Shown here: positions 1 through 12,278 of the stretch, one piece after another
Layout of the letters: the number at the start of each line of letters is the position of its first letter
Position numbering within the stretch: position 1 is the first letter of the stretch
From: Cryptomeria japonica
Taxonomy: Eukaryota; Streptophyta; Pinopsida; Cupressales; Cupressaceae
Direction of reading: 5' to 3'
Length of the DNA: 64,000 bases
Assembly: GCF_030272615.1 (NCBI RefSeq)
Contig: NC_081414.1
Coordinates: forward strand, 782,790,119-782,854,118
The notes under the pieces: model-generated
The model's database searches: none
Seen by the model: the letters and a program-made list of their open reading frames with translations, nothing else
Told to the model about the DNA's origin: nothing
Made by a program: the position numbers and the translations under genes

Positions 1-573
1 AAGATAATATTAGTTGAATAATGATTTTAAAGAAATATCACAAGAATAGTGTCTTTCGATGGTCCTGTAATATCTTAGCATTCATCAATTGTCAACACTA
101 ATAGTGAGTCATCTAAGTCACTATCAACCCATAGAGGATCTTTTATCTCCAATAAAGGTTGTGTTAGTGCATATAGTGTTAGTTGTTTTGTCTACTCATC
201 ATTGGTGATGACAATGTTTCCAAACCTACAATGAAAGGCATCAATAGTAGATAATAACCATCTTCCCAAAATAAAGAGTATCCCCCTAACTTAATTTTAG
301 GTACTAGTAATATTATAAAGTTTGTAGGATACTCCAAAGAATAAAAAAAATAACTATATCCTCTACCATACCTTCAAGCTTGACCAAGGAACAATCTGCC
401 ATTGGAAGGACTATTGGTGTTGGCCTAAGTACTTGGAGAGCTAACTTTTCCTTCATTTAATTTGTCATTATATTTATAGAAGCTCCTAGATCAACAAGCA
501 TATTAGGAATCCCAATATTATCAATGCGTACATTGATCAATAGGCTTTCTGGGTATAAATATTTAGGAATGGA
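1..573 (-). pseudogene. Ty3/gypsy retropepsin remnant
   Basis: Read on the minus strand, about 568 down to 200 resembles a gypsy aspartic protease. The active-site-like stretch VDLGASINIM is encoded near 480-520, preceded by a typical PR entry (PESLLINVRID). An in-frame stop follows directly, and further stops and frame changes occur downstream. The remnant is cut at 573, where the LTR of the copia-type element at 574 begins, so it is the oldest layer here. The rest of its polyprotein is not visible. DLGAS in place of D-S/T-G is common in plant gypsy proteases. Nothing else is recognisable in 1-200. Confidence 0.6.
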
Positions 574-3500
574 TGTTGAACAACCACTAAGAGGGGGCAA
601 AATCAGTGGTTTCCAAAACTCTTAAACCTTTTGATCCTAAGAGAGAGTACTAGTTAACAACCTAAGGACCATGTAAACCTACCCATAAGATAAATCAAGA
701 CAACACAATCCAACGACACAAAGGCACATCACATAACACTGGTATATACAAGGAAAATCCAAGATGGGAAAAACCTCAATGATAAAGGTTGTTGGAGTCT
801 ACTGCTCCAATCTAGCCTCACAATCAAAACAATGTATTACACATTTTAGGGCACCAACCTAAGGAGCAACAACCCCAGATAGTTTATGGGCACCAACCCA
901 AAGGAGCTACAACCCCTACACTGAGCACCAAATTAATGATCACAAAAGATGATATCAACAAAAAAAGTAATAGCCTGGTTACAAATGAGTTTTGTAACCA
1001 TTTATGAATAAACTCTCTACCAGTTCCCCTTCTCCTCAGCTTTATCGGTAGTATCTTATGTCTTCCACTTAGCCTCCTCTTTGCCGGTTCACACTCTACT
1101 TCATTCACTATTGCCTCCTACTTTCTCTGCTGCTCACTTGTCGATTCAAGCCTCACTGGTTGTTCATCTAATAGACTTTGCATTTAAATACCGGTTACTT
1201 TTCTTATGGGCTTAGCCTTGCCCTATTTTGTGCTTGTCGGATAATATCTTAAATAGACTCACAACCACCACACTCTGTGTTATCTTCTTCCTGGCTTGAA
1301 CACTATTGGTTCCCTTCTTCACTTCTCCTCTTTTTTTGTTGGTTGCTTAAACCTTACCAGTTAAGCTCATAGTCAAACCCTCTTGCTGGTTTAACCACTC
1401 TTTCTAGCTCTTTTCTCTAGATGCTTAGTTACTTGACTCTTCCTAGTATAATCATCTCTCTACTTTTCTTAGGGTCACTCCACTCCACCAACCAACATCA
1501 TCAAATCCATTCTTCTACCTCCATTCTTATTACTGAACTTTCCCATAAAAATGTAGCTTCAAACTACTTGTGCCCAAGGGTTTCTTCCACTGATCATGAG
1601 GTCAATCAGATCCAATCAGATCTCATTCTACATGAAGATGAACAACCTACAAGCAATTAGGCATCACCAACCATGTCTCCTTTCTTCCAAGGCACCTTTG
1701 CTCAAATTAGCAAACACAGACAGTCCGTCAACAAGGCACTGGATCAATCACCATAAAAAGTTTAGTAGATTGCATCACCAACCTCGTTCTTCACCTCGAC
1801 ATCTTGCATCGATCGATGCATCCCATCAATCACCTATGTTTGACCTTCCTTGAGTTGTACACCTCTGCAACACCTCCCATGGTTTTTGCAGGATAAAAGT
1901 ACAAAGTTGTGTCACACTTTTATAAAGGAAATGGCCAATGTTGATTCAACTTTTTAAATTAAATTAATAGAAAGTGAAATATATGATTTGAATTTTGTAA
2001 TGATATAAACTAATCAAACTTATATTCTTATGTCTATTTTAAGTTTCTAATTTTAACAAAAAATTATTTGAATATAGTTTTTAATAAAGTAAACACTATA
2101 ATTTAGTTGCTGAAAAATGTTGAAATTGAAGTTATACAAGCCACCACACTTTATTTAGTAAAATTTACTTTTTCTCTTGAATTTTTTTTTGTATATTGAT
2201 AACTTGAAACTTTAGTGCATGGATATATTGTTTACTATTTTATATAAATATATATTTTTCATTAAATTTGAAAAGTTGTGTGTGCTAAAATATAACTGTT
2301 TCTAATTCCCACCACCTTTTCTTCTTAATTATTATCCAAATCATAAAATAATTATATCATCTTGACATAGATTCTTTTCTCTACTGCATCATCTTTTTTT
2401 CAATGTTTTTTAATAAATTTTAGTATTTTTCCTTGACAAGATAATCAACCTTATATTTTAGTGCTGATGACCTACTTTCAATAAAAATAAAATATAAAAC
2501 GTAAAAACTAGTTAAAATATTAAAAGATATATATTTTGGAAAATTCACTTATAGATCTATAAAAGGGTATTTTTACATTTCAAAAAAAAATATTATTTAT
2601 AAGAGTAGGAGTTGTTCAAACATCGAGGCTTTTTTTTTGTAATTAGACCAAAAGTAGTATAAAATATACATTTAGTAGACACTTCCAATTGGAAAAGTTG
2701 TGGCCCATATATAATTTAGCTATAATGAATCTATATAGACCATATGTTTGACTAAAATTAATTTTTAGTTAGAATTACTTAAATTCACTTGTGCTGATAA
2801 GTTAGCCTAAAACGTGACACAACTTTGTGCTTTTAGCCTGCAGTCAACATTAAATGTCAATAAATTACTAACAACCTCACCGACACGACACTTCACTGCC
2901 CTCTACAAGCTTGCCACTTCAACTCCATGTGGCATCCCTATCGGTATCCATCTCAACTTAGACCTCTATGTCGGTTTAGACAGGATCACCAACCAAACAC
3001 TCAACCGGTGCACACCTACTAGACATCTAACCCTATTGGTTCTCTAACCCTATCGGTACCTCTTTCAAAACATTAGTTAGCCTTCATGCCTTCTCCTTTC
3101 TTTTGCTGGTGGATCTTGTTAGCTCGGTCATCAACCATGTCAGTCCTCAACAACAATCTAGGATGACTCATCATGTGCATCTTCATTAGACTGAGAGAAC
3201 TTCACTTTTCTCTCTCCGTCCACTTGGTTGTATGTTGGTATCCTCCTTGTTTACCAATTGGCATGTTTATGCCTTCATATTGGTGGTGTGCATGATATCT
3301 TCATGCCATCCATCTCCAAATATTATGCATCTGTGGCAACACCACTTTCCATCTTCATACCAGTAACTCGATTTGTGCAACTACAGAGCCGCATCTTCAT
3401 TTGACTGGTTCTCTTCTCAATCAGTTTGCCAAGAAGGAAAACTCACCATCTTAACTTTTCCTTCTTTGCCTTGGTAGCACATCATGTCTTCTCATGCTAA

Positions 3501-4204
3501 TCTAGTGCACATCTCTGAACTTATCCTCTAGAGGCATCCTTATCTTTCTCTTTAGTCATCCAATCTATGCACCCAATCACTTGCCTTTGCTTACTCTAAA
3601 TAACTTATCTCAGAGAGTCATGATGTATGTCATGTATGTTGTGGGATAAGCAAGGTATTACCATTTACCAGAGGGGAGGAATAGACAACTGCACTTCAAC
3701 TTCTTAACACCGGTGAAGGAAGATATAAGTCACTTGTCGGTAATGATGTGACTTCACTAAAGAGAGGATACATCTTCAACTTGACATATGTCTCGGTAGC
3801 TTTTCCATATGTCATCTTTGCTCACTAAAATAGCACATAATCTGTCAACCTTCTCTTTCTCAGTGGGAGACCTGCTAGTTGGCCTCATACTATTACACCA
3901 ATTGCACTTATTACCCTTCATTAGATCATACTATAGTGAGCTCTACCAGTCACACAATTTCTTGTTCTCATCACTCACTGGTCACTTCTCTATCATGCTT
4001 GTTCAACATCAACATGCGTACACCCAAATCGGTTCCTTCTTCCCAATACTGACTTGTAAACTAGATATTCCAATATGCTTACCTAGTGCCTTCACTATCC
4101 ACACTACCAGTTGATAGCACTAACATCATATTAAATATTCTCCCATACTGGTTGTCCTACTTTATGCTATACCAATTGACATCAATGAAAACACAATTCC
4201 TACA
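574..4204 (-). repeat. 3' LTR of the gag-only copia-type element
   Basis: Begins TGTTGAAC on the plus strand at 574, directly after the gypsy remnant. The first 777 bases match 13981-14758. The far end is set at 4204 because a PPT-like tract (4206-4218) follows at once, in the same arrangement as in the inner copia element at 7784. It is about 3.6 kb, or about 2.7 kb without the inserted inverted-repeat element 1889-2843. It is CT-rich on the plus strand with scattered CCGGT words and contains no coding sequence I can support. The end at 4204 is less certain than the start, because the other LTR is truncated. Confidence 0.65.
1889..2843. mobile_element. MITE-like element with terminal inverted repeats
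   Basis: The stretch AAAGTTGTGTCAC at 1905-1917 recurs inverted as GTGACACAACTTT at 2814-2826. With flanking bases the arms (about 1893-1917 and 2814-2838) match over about 25 positions with two differences. The inside is strongly AT-rich and differs sharply from the CT-rich LTR on both sides, whose composition resumes at once outside. TGCA or TGCAG flanks both ends and could be a target duplication or part of the terminus. No transposase is present. The superfamily cannot be assigned from the termini. Confidence 0.6.
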
Positions 4205-4205
4205 A

Positions 4206-4218
4206 TCTCCCCCTTTGG
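4206..4218 (-). other. Polypurine tract of the gag-only element
   Basis: The plus-strand run TCTCCCCCTTTGG reads CCAAAGGGGGAGA on the minus strand and lies directly next to the LTR. The inner copia element has the equivalent CCAAAGGGAGAG at the same position. This is the expected plus-strand primer site. Confidence 0.65.
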
Positions 4219-5491
4219 CATTCTTGTCTGCACATGTAGTATTTGGTATACTACAGACTCTTTCTCCCCCTTGACAAAAATGGAAAAGGGTCTTGACAGT
4301 TGGTATACTGCAATCTCTCTCTTCCCCTTTCAGACTGGTTGCTTGTTCCCTTTTTACCACTATGCTCTACAACCTCTCAACTAGTAGCAATTGAACTAGA
4401 AAACTGACACCAACCTATTTGACATATTCTCCCCCTGTGTAGATAACACACATCTTTGTTCACATCTCCCTGAATACTAGTCCATGGCATAGTAGCAATC
4501 ACACTTGATTTCCTCTTGTGTCAAGTGTATTAGATACAAATCATAAGATATGACTATGAAATCCCCCTGAATCATAGCCCTCTGGTCCTCATTTTCTGTT
4601 AATTCCCAAACCGGTACCCCAAACTGCACTTTATATCGGTGGAAGTGACCATCTATAAATGTTGATGATCTTTCACTTCCATGACATCCATCCCATCTTT
4701 ATGACATGGTCTTATCTTACCACAATGCCAAGTCACATTGACTTCATGTCAACTATCACATGATCGCCTACTGGACCAACACACTGTCATTTAGGATTCC
4801 TTCTAATATCATCAGAGACATAAATTCATCTGTCCAAGCCACTGGAGCCATGGCAACATAACCAAAATGCATTCCAACACATATTCTTCACTACTGGTAA
4901 TTGTCCCTACCGACAACATACTGCATATGCCATTTTACTATACCAATCCAATATTTATGCCAGTATACTTTGTCCACTAGCCCTCCTTCTAGTGTAACAT
5001 CCCACTTTGACACTTGTAGCAAGGATCCATCTTGCCCATGTGAATGTGTAGCCAAGATATTAATTGCACACACTCTTTCATCTCAACTCCTTCCTCATGT
5101 TGGTAATTTCTCTTCCTTAATCTTTCTCCTTCTCAATATTTGTGGGTGAATGATCTTATCAACATGTAGCCCCCCATAAGGATCTGCATCTCCTTTAAAC
5201 TTTAGGAGATATCACATGTGCATCTAATGTACAATGTCAGTTCATGTTCATGTTCTCTTCCTTCTTCCTCCATGCCTACTTGGTCTCCCTCCTCTCATTT
5301 GTAGTCTTTGGAGCAGGTCTTATCATCTTCTGCTGATAGGTCTTTGCTTTACCAAGTTCTGCAGTATGACTAGATATATTGCCATAGTAGCACATTCCAT
5401 TCATGCCAACTGGATGATTGGATGACCTTCTATCAGATTGATTTGATCTTCTTCTTAGGGTCATTTCATTGTAGCTTGCTACTGGTTTCAA
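4219..5491 (-). other. Internal spacer without recognisable pol
   Basis: Between the PPT and the end of gag I see no protease, integrase or RT motif on either strand. Further pyrimidine runs occur near 4262-4271, 4428-4435 and 4561-4567. They resemble the cluster of PPT-like tracts downstream of RNase H in the inner element (7785-8040). Loss of the whole pol region by deletion is the simplest reading. Confidence 0.5.
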
Positions 5492-6667
5492 CTAATATCT
5501 TGATCTTGCAGGGTTACTTCTCCTTTGGGCATAGTTGTTATGTCGCATGCCATGTGCATGAATCATATTCTTCCTACACACATTAGTTCTATGGCCAGAC
5601 CCATTGCAATTATAACATATATAATTTATATTTCTTGAAGTAGCAAATGGACTTTGGTTAGCATAACCGGGAGTGAGCTTATGCATGTTTCTACATTCTA
5701 ATTTTCTATTCCCAAATGCATTGCATCTTCTACAAACTGAATTTCTATTCCTAGGAAGAGCACCTTTTCTAATCTTGGCCATCTTTTTGCATTCCTCTGC
5801 CCTATGGCCATATCCTTTACAAACAAAATAGTAACTAGAGAATGGAGACATATTAGTTATAAATTTACACAAATTTATTTTGCCAAACATGAAGTGATCT
5901 TTCTGGTTTGGCTTCTCCACTTCTACTTCTCCGGGGTGCTGCATCTCTTTCTCTTCCACCATTGGGGAATCTCTTAGGCTTCCTTTTTGTATTCTTATTT
6001 CTGGTGTACTTATCTTCTCTCATCTTTCTTTTTCCTTTAGGATCTGCATTATATCTTCTTGTTGTACTGGTCTTCATCTTTTGCCTCATGTCATCACAGG
6101 TTGTGGCTAGGTCAACTTTCTTTCTCGGTGCACTTTAGACTGTGAAGGTCTAAACCTTGTTATCTCCATTAGAGGAGATAAATTGAATGTCCTTGTGTGA
6201 GACATCCTTTCTTGTGGAGCATTCACCAGCAACATATCCTAATCATCTGGTATCCTTGGAGTGTTTTTGCTTACTCAACATTTTGTCCAAGGCCTCAATG
6301 CTACCATCATATTGGATTCTCACCTTGAGCTCATCTTGACTATTCTCAAGGTCTTTTCTGATGCTCCCCATTTCTCCTCTTAGGTCTTGACCTTCTTTGT
6401 CCTTTGTATCCACTTCCAACTACAGCTCCTCACATCTTCTCTCCTTGGCATCTAAGACTGATTTCAAATCATCAACCAAACCTTTTGCCTCTTCAACTTG
6501 ATTTCTCAACAAGTTGATGCTCTTGTTTGAATCCTCAAGACATATTCTCAACTTACTGCATTCATCATGAACTAATTTTTTATAATTCCTAAATTCATTT
6601 CTAACATTTTGCAGCTCTCCTAGTGCACTTACTAGTTCTTCTTCAAGGTCAACTTTGGCTTCATCTT
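5492..6667 (-). pseudogene. Copia-type gag, C-terminal part
   Basis: Continues the gag interrupted at 13397. On the minus strand from about 6667 a hydrophilic, probably coiled-coil segment (to about 6250) is followed by a basic segment (about 6100-5880) and three zinc-knuckle-like motifs. The first, near 5780-5830, has Tyr where the first Cys is expected. The second, near 5695-5735, lacks the His. The third, CYNCNGSGHRTNVC near 5575-5615, is a perfect CX2CX4HX4C. Several stops and a frame change interrupt the segment, so it is not functional as it stands. Removing the inner element and one CACTA copy rejoins the two gag halves in a plausible frame. Confidence 0.7.
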
Positions 6668-6672
6668 CACTA
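6668..6672. repeat. Target site duplication CACTA (left)
   Basis: CACTA directly precedes the LTR at 6673 and is repeated exactly at 13392-13396 after the other LTR. It marks a simple insertion into the gag of the surrounding element. Confidence 0.9.
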
Positions 6673-7784
6673 TGTTAGGAACTGGAAGGACAACTAAGAG
6701 GGGGAGGGGTGAATCAGTTGTCAATGAATTTCAACCCAACCATAACTTAATCCAACTTAATACTTAATAATGGTAAACCAAACTTAATGTTGGTTAACAA
6801 AATAGCAGTTAATATCAATACTAGTGAAACTTAATGCATGGAACAGAAAGAGAAACAACATCCACAACACATAACACATATATTTTTGATGTGGAAACCC
6901 TGTAAGGGGAAAAACCATAGTGGGAAACCTTACCCACAATCAAATGATACTTTTAGATAGTATGTGTATACAAATGGGGTCTGCACATGCAAAAAGACCA
7001 ACCACCTAGAGCACACTACTCAAATGGGAGTCCCAATGACTACAATAGGATGGTTAAATCCTAGAATAATGTACTACTTAAAAGTGCATCTGTAATGCTA
7101 GATTCAGTATCGGTTTAAGCTATGATAAACACCTTCAAACTTTCTTTTAACGTTCAAATGATGTCTTCTTGACTCTCTCTATGATCTGCTCATATGATCT
7201 TCAATATTCGCACATACCATGATCATACCACACTTCCACACTTCATCTCACAAATGCAATATTACATTTATACAAAACCTAAGACCAAATGTGTAGGTCA
7301 CCTCAATAAGAATATTACAATTAAATCAATTACGAATAAGTCTTGATGTGATACAACATGTTAGCTAAATACATTTACAACAATACCCAATCAATAAATC
7401 ATCTCCATAATGTGTCATGCTAATATGGAATAGGTAATGTATATTGGTCCATAACCTAGACCTATCTGCTGATAATAGTAAATATGTCAACTCAATTAGA
7501 CCAATGACCAAAATGCCAAAACCAAGTATCCAAACCATGTCTTTGACATAATCAAGTGATCTCCAGATGATTACAAGTCATCATCAGTACCAGTGAACCA
7601 TATAACATGTCGATGAGCATATACCGGTGACTGTGCATAAGTCACTGACCTTGCCGGTGAATATAATGTGTCGGTTCAACAATAAACCAATATAATCATA
7701 GTGCTAAATAAACAATGTAGATCTCTAGAAGATAAGTGTTGACATCAACGACAAAGCCAATGCAAAATATCCATAATACCAACA
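6673..7784 (-). repeat. 3' LTR of the copia element
   Basis: 1,112 bp, TGTTAGG to ACCAACA on the plus strand, that is TGTTGG...CCTAACA in element orientation. It aligns along its full length with 12279-13391, with scattered substitutions. It shares short blocks (an AACTAAGAGGG-type start, then GTGGAAACCC and TGGGAAACC) with the LTRs at 574 and 14759, indicating related families. Confidence 0.92.
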
Positions 7785-7785
7785 A

Positions 7786-7799
7786 TCTCTCCCTTTGGC
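7786..7799 (-). other. Polypurine tract of the copia element
   Basis: Minus-strand reading GCCAAAGGGAGAGA, directly upstream of the 3' LTR. Additional tracts of the same type follow at 7923-7930, 7961-7970 and 8022-8028 before the RNase H frame starts, so the exact primer used is a guess based on adjacency. Confidence 0.75.
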
Positions 7800-8111
7800 A
7801 CTGGTGGCAACACTAGATGGAAAAACATCTAAGTGCCAAAATAGAATGCCAAAAACCAAAAACCAACAATCTCCAGAATAGATCAATACCAGAAATCAAA
7901 ACCAAAATACAAAGGGTATATATCTCTCCCCCAATGAATAATGTTTTTCCATAGATATCTCTCCCCCTTTGACATCAAATGCCAAAGAAGTTAAGAAGAA
8001 ATACCAAAACATACAACCAACTACTCCCCCTGAGCAGTAGCTCTCCTCTATCAAAGCCGAAAAAATATTTCTCTATTAGTATTTGTGGGTTCGATGCCAA
8101 TCTTCAATCAT

Positions 8112-8504
8112 CTAAGTCTTTGTTGGTGAGTGTATTACCCCAAGCTTCTCTCTGAGATATTCAAAGGTTTCCTTAGGCAAAGACTTTGTAAAGATATCTA
8201 TAATCTTCTCTTTACTATTCACATAAACCAAGCTTACTTCTTTTGCTTCATCATTCTCTTTCAAAAAAATATATTTGATAGAAACATGCTTAGTCTTAGA
8301 GTGAAATACTGAATTTCTTGATATATCAATTACTGTTGAATTATCACAATAAATGATTATCGGTTCTTTGCATTTTACCTTTATGTCCTTCAACATTTTC
8401 TTAATCCATAATACCTGACTATAATTAGTTGCTACTACAACATATTCTGATTCTGATGTTAATAATGATGTACAACTCTGCTTCTTGGTTATCCATGAAA
8501 TCAA
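8112..8504 (-). pseudogene. Copia RNase H domain
   Basis: About 130 codons with the copia RNase H signature. They show SWITKKQ at the start, TSESEY (the family usually has S-E-A-E-Y), YCDNSTVIDISRN with the catalytic Asp, and HSKTKHV near the C-terminus. It removes the RNA strand of the hybrid during reverse transcription. It is open over this stretch but separated by stops from RT upstream, so it is part of a broken polyprotein. The PPT and 3' LTR follow at lower coordinates. Confidence 0.88.
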
Positions 8505-9729
8505 TCTGCTACCAAGAAAGAATGCACTGCCAGTGGTACTCTTTTTGTCATCTACATTTTCTGCCCAATTTGTCTTGGTGTATGCACATAAATCAAAATT
8601 TTGATTTTTAGGATACCATAAACCAAGATTTGTTGTGCCTTGTAGATACTGGAAAATCCTTTTTACTTCTAATTCATGTTATTCTTTAGGATTACTCTAA
8701 AACCTTGAAACAATAATCACTACATTCATTATATCAGGTCTAGTTTGTGTCAAATACAGTAAACCTCCAATCATATATTTGTATCTTTTCAGATTAATAG
8801 GAGTCGAATAATCCTTCAATGTCAATTTATCAGTTGTAGTCATAGGAGTACTTACCGGTTTAGAATTTTTCATACCAAATTTATTCAGTAGTTCCTTCAA
8901 GTATTTTGTTTGACATATGAATATACCTTTATCATTTTGTGAAATATGCAATCCTAAAAAGAATTTTATCTGCCCAATCATAGACATTTTGAATTCTTCC
9001 TGCATCTTGTTAGCAAAGTCCTTACACAATCCATCTTCTCCTCCAAACATAATATCATCAACAAAGACTTCAATAAAAAAGATGTCATCATTAGTCACTT
9101 TGTAATATTAGTTTTTGTCACCATTACCTTTAGTGTAACCAAGCTTCAAAAGATATTTGTCCAATCTAGCATACCAAGCTCTAGGAGCTTGCTTCAATCC
9201 ATACAAAACTTTCCTTAATCTCCAAACCATATCTTTAACATTTGTCAATGAAAATCCATCAGGTTGTTCAATGTAAACTTCCTCTTAAAGATCACCATTC
9301 AGAAATGCACATTTTACATACATCTGATATACTTTATAGTTCTTATGAGCTACAAATGCAAAAAATAATCTAACTGCCTCAATTCTAGCTACCAGTGCAA
9401 AGGTTTCATTATAATCAATTCCCTCTTTCTTTGAATATCCTTTACAAACTAATCTTTCTTTGTTCCTTATTACCTTACCATCTTCATTAAGTTTATTTTA
9501 AAATACTCGTTTAGTTCCAATTACATTTTTGTCTTTAGGTCGGGGAACTAATGTCCATGTATTGTTCTTTTCAATTTGTTCTAATTCATCTTCCATCTTT
9601 TATCCAATGTCCATCTTGACATGCTTCAATAACAAATGATGGTTTAATTTGAGAAATTAAGCAAACCTCTTCATTTTCCAGTCTTCCTCTTGTCATAACA
9701 CCTTGAAACTTATTCCCAATTATCTAATT
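8505..9729 (-). pseudogene. Copia reverse transcriptase, broken
   Basis: The minus-strand frame 9098-8697 contains VFVDDIMFGG (about 9046-9069), equivalent to the YVDD active-site box with Phe for Tyr. It is followed by FFLGLHISQ and SKPVSTPM, both typical of copia RT. Upstream (9100-9720) RT homology continues in pieces separated by stops. The connection to RNase H (8505-8696) is also interrupted. The function would be DNA synthesis from the element RNA. This copy cannot make an intact enzyme. Confidence 0.85.
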
Positions 9730-10885
9730 TTACGAGTGATTCAGGCTTACATACGTGGGTTTATTCACATGTTGTTGTTCTTCAGTCACTATGGAATTCT
9801 CTGATGATGTCGGTGTGACTGGATCCACATTATGTATCGGTGCAATCTGTATTAGTTTATTTATGATCATCTCAACTATCAGTTCAGAATCTACAGACCT
9901 TGAATTCCCTCTAAAGTGTTCATCTATCTTCACATTAGCACTTGCAATGATCTTATGTAATCTTTTTATCAAAACATCTATATGTCTTTCTCTTAGATGA
10001 ATAACCAAGAAATATTCCTTCATCGCGTCTAGGATCAAATTTATCAACATACTCATCTCTCCTAATATAACATTTGATTCCAAATATTCTGAAATATTTA
10101 AGAGTAGGAGTATTACCAAACCATAGTTCATAAGGGGTTTTACCGGTTTCACCTTTGATATGAACTCTATTGAAAGTGTAAACCATTGTATTTGTTGCTT
10201 CTCTCCAGTACACATGAGGTAGATTTGCTTCCAATATTATGCTTCTAGCTGCTTCTAGAATATTTTTGTTGTTCCTTTCCACAATTCCATTCTATTGAGG
10301 TGTCTAGGGTGTTGATAGTTGTCTTTTGATTCCATTCACTTCACAAAATGTATTAAATTCCTTAGATGTAAATTATCCTCCTTTATCAGATCTTAAACAT
10401 TTTATTTTCTTACCAGTTTCATTCTATACCATTTCCTTGTATAGCTTGAATTTTTCAAAAGCCTCTGATTTTTGCCTGAGAAAAGTAACCCAACACATTC
10501 AAGAATATTCATCAATAATTAACATAAAATATCTATCTCCTTGTAGACTTCTTGTTCTTGTCAGACCACACAAGTCAATATGAATTAAATGAAGAACATT
10601 ATTTGATTTCTCATAAATACTCTTAAAAGTTGTTCTAACTTGCTTTCTCATTTGACATTCCTTACATACCAGATTATGAGGTTTCACAATCTTAGGTAAA
10701 TCCCTTACTGCCTTAGTTGAACTGATCTTTATAATGCAATAAAAATTCACATGATAGAGTCTCTGATGCCATAAACAACTTTCATCAATATGTGCAATCA
10801 AACATGTCTTATCACTATTATTCAAATGAAAGATATTACCTTTAGTCTGATTACCAACTGCAATCTCCAATCCAGTTTTGTTCAT
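9730..10885 (-). pseudogene. Copia integrase with GAG-pre-integrase, broken
   Basis: The segment 10885-10499 holds the GAG-pre-integrase region, with LWHQRLYHVN and a CKECQMRKQ zinc-type motif. The integrase core then starts (HIDLCG, MLIIDEYS). The segment 10282-9953 continues with RNNKNILEAARSIILEANLP, WREA and TPYELWFG, standard features of the copia core. A frame change near 10215 and stops separate the pieces. Its position between protease and RT is diagnostic for copia. Confidence 0.87.
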
Positions 10886-10936
10886 GATTTTTCATTTTCC
10901 ATTCTTGAATTGTAACTGAAATCCCGTTTCAACTAA

Positions 10937-11179
10937 TTAACCAACACTCAAAAGATTATGCTTCAAACCTTCAACATAATAAACATTGGGAGTATTGTGC
11001 TTACCATCCAAAGATATAGTGCCTTTTCCTTTGATTAAACAAGCTTTATCATCACCAAATCTTACTATACCTCCATTATATTCCTGAAAATATAAGAATT
11101 TACTTTTATCACCAGTCATATGATGTGAACATCCACTATCAATGATCCATTCATCTTTTTCCTCAATTTTATCTACCAA
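10937..11179 (-). pseudogene. Copia aspartic protease
   Basis: An open stretch of about 80 codons carries WIIDSGCSHHMTGD, the canonical copia protease active site, and ends with LKHNLLSVG, which marks the protease/pre-integrase border. A stop after this point separates it from the integrase region. It would process the polyprotein. Confidence 0.9.
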
Positions 11180-11253
11180 GGCCTACTCTACCAGTGGGAC
11201 AATAGGTGTCGGTTGATCTTCTTTTATTGCAACAAATGCCCATCTATTGTCTG

Positions 11254-12240
11254 TCAGTTATTCATTAGAATCATCTGTAACTCTTTCATCAGCATAGTAA
11301 CATGATTATCTATGTTCCTCTTAAATGTTCTTTTAGCTTCCTCTCTCAATCTTGCATGTCTATTAGGACATCTAGATGATATGTGACCAACTTTATTGCA
11401 ATTAAAACATTTAAACAGTGCTTTACATTCATACTTACTTCCAATTAGACCTTTAGGCATCTTTCTTGCAAATAGTGCTTCAAGTTCTTCTAGTTCTTCA
11501 TTTTCCCTCTTGATATCTTCAAGTTCTTTTGCATAAAGTGCCTTCCAATCAAACTTGTCAGATAATAATGATGATGATGTAGATGATGATGCTCTAAAGG
11601 ATAAATCGGTCTTCACTATAGAAATAGGACTAAATTCCTCATGCTCAAATGGTGAAAGTTTCCAACCAAGGTATCTCTAGATACTAATGTATTAGGCATT
11701 GTTCTCAACTCATTAATAGTAGTTACTTTCATTTTGTAATCTAGTGGCAAAGATCTTAAAACTTTAGAAATAATTTCATCTTCACTTAAGGATCATCCAC
11801 AACATTGTATTCCTGAAACAATTTCATTAACTCTTTCCATAAAAGCATAAATTCTTTCATCTTCTTTCATTTTCAAATTTTCATACCTAACCCAGTAACA
11901 TTCTAGTTTTGCAATTTTGATAGTGGTATCTCCTTCATTCAATGTTTCCAATTTATCCCAAATAGCTTTAGTAGTATATTGGTCTAATAATCTCATAATT
12001 TGTTGATCTAATAATGCACTCAGAAGTGCTTCTCTTGGTTTGCAATCATTCTCCTAATCTTTACCCAAATTCAATGGATTAGGACCAACATAGCCACTCT
12101 TTGTAACTTCCCATATGTCTCTTCCAATGCAATTCAAATGTGTCTCCATTCTGATCTTCCATATACCATAGTTAGTTCCATCATGTTTAGAACAGTCCTT
12201 CCTGAAAATGTTCATTGCCATAGGATCTCCTCAAGCTATT
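11254..12240 (-). pseudogene. Copia gag (UBN2-type) with one zinc knuckle
   Basis: Begins downstream of the PBS. The segment 11996-11793 shows the UBN2-type gag pattern (IWDKLETLNEGD, YENLKMKEDERIYAFMERVN). The segment 11616-11254 contains a Glu-rich helical stretch and CFNCNKVGHISSRC, a perfect CX2CX4HX4C knuckle. Stops lie between the two segments. Gag forms the particle and binds RNA. Confidence 0.85.
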
Positions 12241-12263
12241 GGACTTCTGCAAAAAGAGGACTT

Positions 12264-12276
12264 GGCTTTGATACCA
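12264..12276 (-). other. Primer binding site of the copia element (iMet type)
   Basis: Minus-strand reading TGGTATCAAAGCC, two bases inside the 5' LTR. It matches the widespread plant copia PBS (TGGTATCAGAGC, initiator-Met tRNA) with one difference. Confidence 0.85.
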
Positions 12277-12278
12277 AT

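Noticed and set aside
884-3047. Short frames in the CT-rich LTR (for example 884-1108, 1421-1660, 2814-3047)
   Set aside because: They lie inside an LTR, have no domain, and come from low-complexity composition.
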